Origin: Micromonospora sp. C28SCA-DRY-2
Lineage (GTDB): Bacteria; Actinomycetota; Actinomycetes; Mycobacteriales; Micromonosporaceae
Assembly (NCBI RefSeq): GCF_030519475.1
Contig: NZ_JAUMKD010000003.1
Coordinates: 496,001-560,000 of the forward strand
Direction: 5' to 3'
DNA length: 64,000 nucleotides
The position numbers and the translations under genes are program-made. Below are positions 23,520-33,616 of this stretch, piece after piece; position 1 is the stretch's first letter; every line of letters starts with the position of its first letter. The notes under the pieces were generated by a model. That model saw only the letters and a list, made by a program, of their open reading frames with translations, did no database searches and had not been told where the DNA came from.

Positions 23520-24389
23520 GTGGAAGCACTCCTCACCGCGTTGGCCGACCCGGCCCGCTGGCGGCTCGTGACCCTGCTGGCCGAGCGGCCCCGCCCGGTC
23601 GGCGTCCTCGCCCAGCTCGCCGGGGCACGTCAGCCGCAGACGACCAAGCACCTGCAGACCCTCGAGCGGGCCGGGGTCGTCACCTCGCAGCGCACCGGTC
23701 AGCGCCGCATCTACGCGCTCCGGCCCGGTGCGCTGCGAGATGTGGCGGCTGCGCTCGGCCGGCTCGCCGACAGCGCGGACCGGGCGGGCGGCCCGCTCGC
23801 GACCTACGACCGCTACGGCATGAGCCTGGCGGCGGAGCGGCTCGCCGCGAAGGAGTCGGGCTGGGCCGACGGCCGTTCGTTCCGGTTCCTCCGGTCACTG
23901 CCGGCGTCCCCCGGGCGGGTCTGGCGCCACCTGACCGAGGCCGGCCTGCTGGCTCGCTGGTGGACGCCCGAGGACCTGCGCGTCTCCGAGCTCGTCTTCG
24001 ACGCCCGGCCCGGTGGACGGATCGTCCACGAGTACCGCGACGTCGAGGACGTCGCCGGCGCCGACCTGGTCGCCGGGCGGGCGGAGGGGGTCGTCGACGA
24101 CGTACGCCCCGGTGAGCGCCTCACCTACCGGCTCTCCCCCCTGCTTCCCGGCGGCGGCGTCGCCTTCACCGCCCACGTCGACCTCCGCCTCCAGCCCACC
24201 GACACCGGCACCGACCTCGACGTCCACTGGCGAATCACGGACAGCACCGTCGACTCGGCCGACTTCATCGCCGGTATCGAGATCGGCTTCGGCCAGAGCC
24301 TCGACAAGCTCGCGGCGGCACTCGCCGCGGACCCGCACGACGCCGACGCCGTCGACGGCATCGGCACCGACCCAAGGAGCACGAAGTGA
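23520..24389 (+). CDS. ArsR-type HTH fused to an SRPBCC/AHSA1 domain
   Basis: This 289-residue protein joins an ArsR winged helix (residues 1-85; LADPARWRLVTLLAERP, QPQTTKHLQTLERAGVV recognition helix) to an AHSA1-like SRPBCC lipid-binding-type domain (about 115-265; ASPGRVWRHLTEAGLLARWW start). Such fusions act as ligand-sensing repressors in actinomycetes; the ligand is unknown. No metal-binding CxC motif is present, so this is not a metal sensor. The start is GTG 23520. The stop overlaps the GTG of the following reductase gene, so the two are one operon, and tandem palindromes upstream suggest autoregulation. Confidence 0.88.
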   Translation: MEALLTALADPARWRLVTLLAERPRPVGVLAQLAGARQPQTTKHLQTLERAGVVTSQRTGQRRIYALRPGALRDVAAALGRLADSADRAGGPLATYDRYGMSLAAERLAAKESGWADGRSFRFLRSLPASPGRVWRHLTEAGLLARWWTPEDLRVSELVFDARPGGRIVHEYRDVEDVAGADLVAGRAEGVVDDVRPGERLTYRLSPLLPGGGVAFTAHVDLRLQPTDTGTDLDVHWRITDSTVDSADFIAGIEIGFGQSLDKLAAALAADPHDADAVDGIGTDPRSTK

Positions 24390-24988
24390 CAGAGCAGACC
24401 GTCGGCCGCCGGGTCGTCACCAACATCGCCCTCTCCCTCGACGGCCACTACGCCGGGCCGCGGGACCCTCAGGACATGAGCTGGGTGATGCCGTACGCCC
24501 ACACCGACGTCGCCCGCGACCACCTGACCAGCCTCTGGGGGCCGGCGACGACCGCCCTGCTCGGACGGGTCAACGCCGAGGGCTTCCTCGGTTTCTGGCC
24601 CACCGTCATCGGCATGGCCGGTGCGGACCCGCGCGACGAGGGCTTCGCGAAGTGGCTCGTCGACACCGACAAGGTGGTCCTCTCCGCCACCCTCGGCGCG
24701 GCGCCGTGGGAGCGGACGACGGTCGTCGACAAGCCGACCGCCGAGGCGGTCGCCGACCTCAAGGCAACCGAAGGTGGCGACATCCTCGTGCTGTCCAGCG
24801 CGAGCGTCATCAAGGCGCTGCTGGCGGCCGACATGGTCGACCGGCTGGCGATGACGGTCTTCCCGGTCTTCCTCGGCGGCGGGCCGCGCCTCTTCGACGA
24901 CGGCCTACCCGCCGGGCGGTGGACGCTCGCCAGCCAGGCCGCGGGCGAGCACGGCACCCTGGCCCTGGTCTACGACCGGGTCCGCTGA
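24386..24988 (+). CDS. RibD C-terminal/dihydrofolate reductase-like protein
   Basis: This 200-residue protein has the RibD_C/DHFR-like fold: VTNIALSLDGHYAG near the N-terminus, TALLGRVNAEGF near residue 56, KVVLSATL near 93, and an end block VDRLAMTVFPVFLGGGPRLFDDG. Members reduce flavin- or pterin-like substrates with NAD(P)H, but most are uncharacterised. The GTG at 24386 overlaps the preceding stop by four bases (GTGA), so it is translationally coupled to the ArsR-SRPBCC regulator and probably its target. Two further family members lie at 39192 and 39808. Confidence 0.85.
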   Translation: MTEQTVGRRVVTNIALSLDGHYAGPRDPQDMSWVMPYAHTDVARDHLTSLWGPATTALLGRVNAEGFLGFWPTVIGMAGADPRDEGFAKWLVDTDKVVLSATLGAAPWERTTVVDKPTAEAVADLKATEGGDILVLSSASVIKALLAADMVDRLAMTVFPVFLGGGPRLFDDGLPAGRWTLASQAAGEHGTLALVYDRVR

Positions 24989-25030
24989 GCGGGCCGACCA
25001 GCGCCCTCGCCGGCACGGGCGCGACGGTGG

Positions 25031-25486
25031 TCAGCCGAGCCAGCGGCCGTCGCGCATGAGGACGCGCCCGGCCAGCTCGTTCGCCTCCCGCCAGGCCTGG
25101 ATGCGCCGCGGCCGGATCCGGAAGTACTGGTAGGGCTCGTCGAGCTGGCGCGGGTCGAAGCCGGTCCGGGTGGCGAAGGCGTCGCCCGTCTCCGGGCCGA
25201 GGTCGGCGATGTCCACCGGCTCGGCGGTGCCGTCGACGATGACGACGTCGCGCGTCGGCCCGAGGCTGAGCCGCACCCGGGGGTCGGCCAGCAGGTTGCG
25301 GCCCGTGATCGACGCCCGTGGCGTGGAGATGAGGAAGGTGGCTCCGTCCCAGAGGTACGACAGTGGGATGAGGTGGACGCCGCCCGAGGAGCTCGCTGTC
25401 GCGACCCAGAGATCGACCTCGCCCGCCAGTTTGGCGCGGGTGTCCCGCAGTCTCTCCTCGAGCCCGCGCGGCGGCGCGTCCGTCAT
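25031..25486 (-). CDS. PPOX-class flavin/F420-dependent enzyme
   Basis: This 151-residue protein has the split-barrel fold of pyridoxamine-phosphate-oxidase-like enzymes: VDLWVATASSSGGVHLIPLSYLWDG, FLISTPRASITGRNLLADPRVRLSLG, then VVIVDGTAEPVD, and a C-terminal RPRRIQAWRE. In actinomycetes this group often uses deazaflavin F420. The ATG at 25486 follows GGAGGAAGC, which sets the start; the much longer reading frame upstream is a shadow of the neighbouring reductase. It lies downstream of, and on the same strand as, the ketopantoate-reductase-like gene. Confidence 0.85.
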   Translation of the reverse strand: MTDAPPRGLEERLRDTRAKLAGEVDLWVATASSSGGVHLIPLSYLWDGATFLISTPRASITGRNLLADPRVRLSLGPTRDVVIVDGTAEPVDIADLGPETGDAFATRTGFDPRQLDEPYQYFRIRPRRIQAWREANELAGRVLMRDGRWLG

Positions 25487-25563
25487 GCTTCCTCCAGTTC
25501 CGTCGTGAAGAGCCCGCGAGGCCGTCGATCCGTCTTCCGGGCCGGCCGATCGCGACAGTGACC

Positions 25564-26484
25564 CTAGTCGCGGAGGCGCTGCTCGTGCAGGCGCAGGGCC
25601 ACCGTCGTGGCGTCCAGCAGCGGCGTGGGCACGCCGAGCGCGCGGGCCCGCGCCGTGAGGTCGCCGAAGATCTGCTCGGCCTCGGTGGGCTGCCCGCCGA
25701 CCAGGTCCCGGTAGAGCGAGGCGGTGTCGGGCGAGCCGGGCCGGGTGACGAAGGCCCGGACGCTGTCGAGGGCCTGCTGCGGCAGCGGATGGCCGGCCGC
25801 CGCGGCGACGGCCGCCGCCTCGGCCGCGATCTGCGGGCCGAGCCGGTCGCCTTCGGCAACCGCCACGGCATCGCCCACCGAGCCGCGTACCAGGGTGTTG
25901 AGGGCGCCGAGGGTGCTGATGAAGACCCACTTGTGCCACATGGCGCGGTGGATGTCCGGCGAGACGGCACAGTCGAAGCCCGCGCCGGAGAGCACCTCGG
26001 CGACCTGCTCGACGCGCTGCGACGGGCCACCCCGCTGGGCGCCGACGACGATCTCGGCCAGGGTGCCCAGCCGGACGATGTCCCCCTCGGCGTCGAGTGT
26101 GGTGAGCACCCGGACCACGCCGCCGAGCACCGCGTCCACGCCGAACCGCTCGTTCAACGCGTCCAGGTGGGCCATGCCGTTCAGGAACGGGACCACCGTG
26201 GTACGCGGGCCGACCGCGGCGGCGACGTCGTCGATCGCCGCCGGCAGCGCGGTGGCCTTCACCGAGACGAGAACCAGGTCGTAGTGCCCGTCGATCTCGG
26301 CGGCGGTGAGCAGCCGGGGCGTGAGCACGGTCTGCTCGCCCAGGCCGGTGATCCGCAGCCCGCGCTCGCGGAGCACGCCGGCCCGCCCGGGCCGGACGAG
26401 GAAGGTGACGTTCCGGCCGGCCTGCTGGAGTTGGGCGCCGAAATAGCCTCCGGTCGCGCCCGCCCCGACGACGAGGATCCTCAT
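25564..26484 (-). CDS. 2-dehydropantoate 2-reductase family protein (ApbA/PanE-like)
   Basis: This 306-residue protein opens with a Rossmann motif (ILVVGAGATGGYFG, residues 3-16). It shows the family blocks DLVLVSVKATALPAAI (near 70-85), PFLNGMAHLD (near 98) and a helical C-terminal domain with MWHKWVFISTLGALNTL (near 180), whose Lys corresponds to the catalytic residue. PanE reduces ketopantoate with NADPH in pantothenate synthesis, but actinomycetes often have several paralogues with other 2-keto acid substrates, so the role is not certain. It is divergent from a CGNR regulator. Confidence 0.88.
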   Translation of the reverse strand: MRILVVGAGATGGYFGAQLQQAGRNVTFLVRPGRAGVLRERGLRITGLGEQTVLTPRLLTAAEIDGHYDLVLVSVKATALPAAIDDVAAAVGPRTTVVPFLNGMAHLDALNERFGVDAVLGGVVRVLTTLDAEGDIVRLGTLAEIVVGAQRGGPSQRVEQVAEVLSGAGFDCAVSPDIHRAMWHKWVFISTLGALNTLVRGSVGDAVAVAEGDRLGPQIAAEAAAVAAAAGHPLPQQALDSVRAFVTRPGSPDTASLYRDLVGGQPTEAEQIFGDLTARARALGVPTPLLDATTVALRLHEQRLRD

Positions 26485-26494
26485 ACATCGAGAC

Positions 26495-26564
26495 GTTACT
26501 GATCGAGCAGGTAACGCAACAGCGCCGGTGGAGTGATCTGGGTTACCGGTTCAGCCGGTATCAT
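26495..26564. promoter_or_regulatory. Divergent promoter of the CGNR regulator and the PanE-like gene
   Basis: GTTAC (26495-26499) and GTAAC (26511-26515) form a dyad with an 11-base spacer next to the reductase start. TATCAT (26559-26564) lies six bases before the GTG of the CGNR gene, the spacing of a leaderless promoter. Confidence 0.45.
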
Positions 26565-27044
26565 CGAGCGGTGTTTCACAACGCGGCGGCCTTCCCGTTC
26601 GTCGGCGGGCGGGTCTCGGTGGACTTCACCGCGACCTACGGCCTGCGCTGGCGCGACCCCGGCGTCGAACGCATCCCCGCTCCGGCCGATCTGGCGCGGT
26701 GGTTCACCGAGGCGGGTCTGACCGACACCACCGTGCCGGTCTCCACCCCGACCCTCCGCGGTGCCCGGGAACTGCGCGAGGCCCTCTACCGGCTGATGCG
26801 AGGCCGGGTGTTCGGGGAACCGCCGGATCGCCGAGCCGTGGATGTGGTGAACCGCTGGGCGGCCAAGGCGCCACCGGCGATAAGGCTCACGGCCGACGGC
26901 GCGGCGACGCGTCTGGTGGAACCCACCGCCGGCGCGCTGTTGGCGCTCGTGGCGCGCGACGGCGTCGACCTGCTCGGCGGCTCCCACGCCGGCCGGCTGC
27001 GCGAATGCTCCAGCGACACGTGCACGCTGCTCTACCTGGACACC

Positions 27045-29469
<2,425 letters not shown>

Positions 29470-29532
29470 CCCGATCGTCCGCGGCAACTCCGGTCCGTCG
29501 CGGCCCGCCGGGTGCCAACCCGATCGCACCGC

Positions 29533-29760
29533 TCAGGGAGTCGTTTCCGGGTAGACCTCCACGTCGTAGATCAGCCGAACGGGGTGGCCGTTGGTGAGGC
29601 CGACGAAGACCGGCTCACCGGCCGGGGTGCGACCGCGCCGCCAGACCTCGTCCCGAGCGGCGTCCCGCGACTCGCGATGGATCCTGCCGGCCTGATGCAG
29701 CGCCAGGACCCGCCGAGCGGTCGCCCGGTCGGTGTCCAGCTGGATGCGCATCAGAGCCAT
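29533..29760 (-). CDS. Small conserved-looking hypothetical protein
   Basis: This frame encodes 75 residues, with a helical, charged N-terminal half (LDTDRATARRVLALHQAG) and a probable beta-hairpin end (GEPVFVGLTNGHPVRLIYDVEVYP). The ATG at 29760 is preferred to the GTG nine bases upstream because GAGGAGGG is then at proper distance. No family is recognised. It is divergent from the SARP regulator of cassette B and may share its promoter region, but nothing links it to peptide biosynthesis. Confidence 0.6.
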   Translation of the reverse strand: MALMRIQLDTDRATARRVLALHQAGRIHRESRDAARDEVWRRGRTPAGEPVFVGLTNGHPVRLIYDVEVYPETTP

Positions 29761-29824
29761 CGGGACCACCCTCCTCGCCGCGGAGTCGTCCTCCCGGCCC
29801 GAGCAGAACCGGCGGACAGCGCGC

Positions 29825-29830
29825 TAGCTT
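29825..29830 (+). promoter_or_regulatory. -10 box of SARP gene B
   Basis: TAGCTT lies six bases before the GTG at 29837, the same spacing as at exporter A, which suggests a leaderless mRNA. Confidence 0.45.
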
Positions 29831-29836
29831 TGCGCG

Positions 29837-32758
29837 GTGCGTGGGTATCGGATCGGCATCCTCGGACGGATCGAGTTGAGCGTCAACGGGATTACGGTGT
29901 CCCTCGCCCCGCTGGAGCGGGCGTTCGTCGCGAGCCTGGCGGCCCACCAGGGACGCATCGTCTCCGTCGACCGCCTGGTCGACGGCCTCTGGCCGAACCA
30001 CCCACCCGCGGGAGCGCGCAACCGGGTCCAGGCGATCGTCGCCGCCGTGCGCCGCCGTGCGACCCCGGAGCTGATCCTCACCCGGTCACCGGGCTACCAG
30101 TTGCCCGCCGCGGTGATCGTGGACGCGGCGGAGTTCGCCGCCGACGTGCAGGCCGCCGCGGCCGCCACCGACGCCCGCTGCGCCGTGGAGCTGCTCGACC
30201 GGGCGCTGGCGCGCTGGCGCGACGACGCGTTCGTCGACGTCGACGCGAGGCTGGTCGACGTCGAGCGCGACCGCCTGCACGAGCTGCGCGAGCACGCGGT
30301 CGAGCTGCGCGTCGAGGCGCTGCTGTCGCTCGGCCTGCACCAGGAACTCGTGCCGGAACTGACCACGATGGTGCGGGACCGGCCGCTGCGGGAGCGGCTG
30401 CGCGGCCAGCTCATGGTGGCCCTGCACCGCAGCGGGCGGCAGGCGGAGGCGCTCGCCGTGTACCGGGCCGGGGCCCGGGTGCTCGCCGAGGAGCACGGCA
30501 TCGACCCGGGGCCGCAGCTGCGGCAGCTGCACCGGGAGATCCTCGGCAGCGAGCAGGAGGCGTCCCCGCGCGCGTGGGTGCGGCCCAACCAGCTCCCGGG
30601 GGTCACTGGCGACTTCGTCGGGCGGGACAAGGAGCTCGGGCTGCTGCTGTCGTTGCTGGGGCGTACTCCACCGGCCGCCGGGGCCGCTCAGGTCGTCGTG
30701 GTGACCGGGCTCGCGGGAACCGGCAAGACCACCCTGGCGCTGCGCGCGGCGCACGAGAGCCGCCATCGCTTCCCGGCCGGGTGCCTCTACGCGGACCTGC
30801 GCGGCAACACCCCGGACCCGGCGCGGCCCGACACCGTGCTCGGCGCCTTCCTGCGCGCCCTCGGGGTGGCCGGCGAGGCCATCCCGGTGGCGGCCGAGGA
30901 ACGGGCGGCGCTGTACCGGTCGGTGCTCGCCGACCAGCCGATGCTGGTGATGCTGGACAGCGCGGCGGACGCGGCGCAGGTGCGCCCGCTGCTGCCGCCC
31001 GGTGGCAGCACCGCCCTCATCACCAGCACGTCGGCGTTGCCCGGGCTGCCGGGCACCGAGGTCGTCCCGCTCGACGTCCTGCCGATCGACGACGGCCTGG
31101 ACCTGCTGGCCGGGCTCGCCGGCGTGGAGCGGATCAACCGGGAGGCCGCGGCGGCCGCCGACGTGGTGGAGCTGTGCGGTCGCCTGCCGCTGGCGTTGCG
31201 CATCGCCGGCGTACGGCTGGCCGAACGGGAGGCGATGCCCGTGGCGCGGCTGCGCGACCGGCTCCGCGACGAGCGGCGCCGCCTCGACGAACTGTCGCTC
31301 GACGGGCTCGACGTGCGCAGCAGCTTCACCGTCGGGTTCGAGCGGTTGCCGCCGCCCGCCGCGCGGCTGCTCGGGGTGCTCAGCCGGACGTCGCTGGGCA
31401 GCTTCGGCATGTGGGACGAGACCACCGAGCCGCTGCTGGAGCAGCTGTGCCGGGCCCACCTGCTGACCGCCGACCCCACCGGCCGGGTACGCATGCACGA
31501 CCTGGTCCGGCTGCACGCCCGGGAGCGCACCGACGTCGCCGTCGACCAGGTGGTCGCCTGGTACGAGCGGCTGCACGCGTACGCCGAACGCGCCGACGCG
31601 TCGCTGCCCTGCAAGGCCCTGCCGGTCGCCGACGCGGTGTCCCCGATGGACACCTGGGACGCCGTCGACTGGTTCGAGGCGGAGCGGGAGAACCTGGTCG
31701 CGGCGGTGCGGGACCTGCTGGGCCTGGACGCGGTCGACCTGGCGGGGCGGTTGGCCTGCACGATGGGCAACTTCGCGATGATGCGCAGCCAACACCTGCC
31801 CGAGCTGGTCGACTGTCTGCGCGCCGTGCTCGACCGCCACGCCGAGCTGCCGTCGGCGACCCGGATGTCGCTGCGGCTGCACCTGGGCACGGCGTACCGG
31901 TCGCTGAACCGGCACGCCGAAGCCGTGCCGCTGCTGCGCGCCGCGCAGCGGGCCGGTCGCGGGCGGTGGGTGGCGCACCGCCTCGTCGCCCTGCAGGGCT
32001 ACTCGCTGTGCTGCCGCCACCTCGGCAGGTTGCGGGAGGCGGACGCCGCGCTGCTGGTGATGGTGCGGCTGTGCGCCGCGCACTGGCCGGTCGGCCGCGT
32101 CGGCGGGCACGTGCTGTTGGCCCTCGGCATGCAGCACGGGCAGTACCGGCTCACCTCCCCGTTCGCCCTCGACGCCTGCGCCGCGGCCCTGCGGGTCTTC
32201 GTCGACGACGGCGACCTGTGGGGCGAGGCGCTCGCGCGGGAGACCATCGGGCTGCTGCACCGGCACGCCGAGCAGTGGCCGCCGGCCGTGGAGCAGCTCC
32301 GGCAGGCGGTGGCCGCCGCGCGCCGGCTCGGCGACCGGATGAGCGTGACCACGGCCGAGCAGGCGCTGGCCGCGACGCACCTCGCGGCCGGCGACGGCGA
32401 GGCGGCACGGCGGCTGCTGCGGCGTACGGTGCTGGCGTTCCACGAGCTGCGCCACGAGTGGGGCGAGGCGATCTCCCGGCGGCTGCTCGGCAAGGCGCAC
32501 CTCGAGGAGGGCGACGCGGGCCGGGCGGTGGTGGAGCTGGAGCGCTCGGTGGCGATGCTGCGCGGCGTCGGGCAGCCGTTCCCGCTGGCGAACTCGCTGC
32601 ACCTGCTCGCGCGGGCGCAGGCCACCCTCGGCAGGCACGACCGGGCCGTCGCGCTGGGCGAGGAGGCGCTGCGGATCTTCGAGCACTTCGACTCCGCGTA
32701 CGTCGACGACCTGCGCGAATCGCTGACGCGTTGGCGGAGCGCAGCCGGCGCGCAGTAG
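29837..32758 (+). CDS. Peptide cassette B: SARP/AfsR-type regulator with NTPase domain
   Basis: This 973-residue regulator has a winged-helix DNA-binding domain (about 1-85; LVDGLWPNHPPAGARNRVQAIVAAV), an activation domain (about 90-235), an NTPase with P-loop GLAGTGKTT (near 293) and helical TPR-like repeats (about 650-965). It matches the regulator of cassette A in architecture. The GTG at 29837 starts the protein directly at the DNA-binding domain. The 3' end of the gene contains the first two of four 11-bp-spaced GCGCAG repeats that precede peptide gene B, so it probably activates that gene from within its own coding end. Confidence 0.9.
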   Translation: MRGYRIGILGRIELSVNGITVSLAPLERAFVASLAAHQGRIVSVDRLVDGLWPNHPPAGARNRVQAIVAAVRRRATPELILTRSPGYQLPAAVIVDAAEFAADVQAAAAATDARCAVELLDRALARWRDDAFVDVDARLVDVERDRLHELREHAVELRVEALLSLGLHQELVPELTTMVRDRPLRERLRGQLMVALHRSGRQAEALAVYRAGARVLAEEHGIDPGPQLRQLHREILGSEQEASPRAWVRPNQLPGVTGDFVGRDKELGLLLSLLGRTPPAAGAAQVVVVTGLAGTGKTTLALRAAHESRHRFPAGCLYADLRGNTPDPARPDTVLGAFLRALGVAGEAIPVAAEERAALYRSVLADQPMLVMLDSAADAAQVRPLLPPGGSTALITSTSALPGLPGTEVVPLDVLPIDDGLDLLAGLAGVERINREAAAAADVVELCGRLPLALRIAGVRLAEREAMPVARLRDRLRDERRRLDELSLDGLDVRSSFTVGFERLPPPAARLLGVLSRTSLGSFGMWDETTEPLLEQLCRAHLLTADPTGRVRMHDLVRLHARERTDVAVDQVVAWYERLHAYAERADASLPCKALPVADAVSPMDTWDAVDWFEAERENLVAAVRDLLGLDAVDLAGRLACTMGNFAMMRSQHLPELVDCLRAVLDRHAELPSATRMSLRLHLGTAYRSLNRHAEAVPLLRAAQRAGRGRWVAHRLVALQGYSLCCRHLGRLREADAALLVMVRLCAAHWPVGRVGGHVLLALGMQHGQYRLTSPFALDACAAALRVFVDDGDLWGEALARETIGLLHRHAEQWPPAVEQLRQAVAAARRLGDRMSVTTAEQALAATHLAAGDGEAARRLLRRTVLAFHELRHEWGEAISRRLLGKAHLEEGDAGRAVVELERSVAMLRGVGQPFPLANSLHLLARAQATLGRHDRAVALGEEALRIFEHFDSAYVDDLRESLTRWRSAAGAQ

Positions 32759-32793
32759 GAGCGCAGGGCGCGCGCAGCGGCACCCGGCACAGT
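32739..32793 (+). promoter_or_regulatory. Four GCGCAG repeats at 11-bp period before peptide gene B
   Basis: GCGCAG occurs at 32739, 32750, 32761 and 32772, each exactly 11 bases apart. This puts them on the same face of the helix, the arrangement recognised by SARP activators. The first two copies lie in the final codons of SARP gene B. Nine bases after the last heptamer is CACAGT (32788-32793), a possible -10 with one mismatch to TANNNT. The repeat sequence differs from that in cassette A, fitting a separate cognate regulator. Confidence 0.65.
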
Positions 32794-32823
32794 GATGGCA
32801 GTCACCCACCAAGGAGGTCTGCC

Positions 32824-33060
32824 ATGACCAAGCTCATCAACCGCGTCGGCGACGCGATGCTCAGCAAGGTGCTCGGCCGCGAGGTGGCCGGCGCCTGCGT
32901 GCCGGAGCACGGCCAGTCGTGCTGCGCGGTCTCCAACGGCTACTGCTCGGGCGGTTCGTACTTCCGCTACTACCGGCGGAGCACCCTGTCCTGCACCGGC
33001 GTGTGCTCGGTCACGACGTCGTCGCCGATCTGCTACACCAGGAAGGTCGGCGTCTGCTGA
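32824..33060 (+). CDS. Peptide cassette B: 78-residue Cys-rich precursor peptide
   Basis: The ATG follows AAGGAGGTCTGCC, a near-ideal ribosome binding site. Residues 1-24 form the leader, with D10, L13, G18 and A22-G23-A24 at exactly the positions of D10, L13, P18 and A22-S23-A24 in peptide A. The predicted core of 54 residues begins with Cys and ends with Cys and holds eight cysteines, one CC pair, and a Tyr/Arg-rich middle (SYFRYYRRS). A perfect hairpin follows the stop. It sits directly behind its SARP and ahead of the thioredoxin-like and exporter genes. The family is not recognised; a secreted disulfide-rich peptide is proposed. Confidence 0.8.
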   Translation: MTKLINRVGDAMLSKVLGREVAGACVPEHGQSCCAVSNGYCSGGSYFRYYRRSTLSCTGVCSVTTSSPICYTRKVGVC

Positions 33061-33074
33061 CCTGGCTCTTCCCC

Positions 33075-33101
33075 GGGGGTCGCGCCGTCGGCGCGACCCC
33101 C
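33075..33101 (+). terminator. Perfect hairpin after peptide gene B
   Basis: GGGGGTCGCGCC (33075-33086) and GGCGCGACCCCC (33090-33101) form a perfect 12-bp stem with a three-base loop, 14 bases after the peptide stop and before the next operon gene. Such a structure can act as a partial terminator or protect the short mRNA, giving more precursor than enzymes. A similar element follows peptide gene C. Confidence 0.7.
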
Positions 33102-33130
33102 ACCCCCCGCCGACTCGCTGAGGAGTTCCC

Positions 33131-33613
33131 ATGCCGGGTTTCGCCTACGCCGCCATCGCCGTGATCGGGGCGGTCGCCGTGCTCAACCTCGTCCTGACCC
33201 TGGCCCTCGCCCGGCGGCTCCGGGAGACACAGACCGCCACCGCCCACGACGGCGGGGCCGCCCCCGAGGTGCTGCCCGCCCCGGGCCTGGAGGTCACCGG
33301 CTTCCCGCACGTCGACCTGACCGCCGGCCGGCGCACGGTGGTCATGCTGACCCCCACCTGTCCACCGTGCCAGACGCTCCTGGACACCCTCACCGCCGAC
33401 GCCCGGCGCTACCGCCACGACACCTTCGTGTTCATGATCGGCATGCCGGAGGACACGGTGGAGATGGCGCCCCGCCTGGCCGACTTCGACACGGCGACCA
33501 TCAACGAGGATCAGGCCGAGAAGGAGTTCGGGGTCAAGGGCTTCCCCGCCGTGCTGTCGGTCGTCGACGGCGTCGTCGTCAACTCCAGCCACCAGCTCCC
33601 GGTCCTGGCCTGA
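33131..33613 (+). CDS. Peptide cassette B: membrane-anchored thioredoxin-fold protein
   Basis: This 160-residue protein has one N-terminal membrane helix (about 5-27) followed by basic residues (ARRLRET) and a thioredoxin-like domain with active site C77-P-P-C80 (TPTCPPCQTLLD). KGFPAVLSV supplies the cis-proline. The membrane segment resembles those of the cassette A and C proteins (LNLVLTLALARRL). It would oxidise cysteines of the exported peptide outside the membrane together with the MauE-like protein. The ATG at 33131 follows GAGGAG. It lies between the peptide gene and the exporter, three bases before the latter. Confidence 0.86.
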   Translation: MPGFAYAAIAVIGAVAVLNLVLTLALARRLRETQTATAHDGGAAPEVLPAPGLEVTGFPHVDLTAGRRTVVMLTPTCPPCQTLLDTLTADARRYRHDTFVFMIGMPEDTVEMAPRLADFDTATINEDQAEKEFGVKGFPAVLSVVDGVVVNSSHQLPVLA

Positions 33614-33616
33614 GCC

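Noticed and set aside
30086..32812. 908-codon open frame on the reverse strand
   Set aside because: Antisense to SARP gene B with typical shadow composition.
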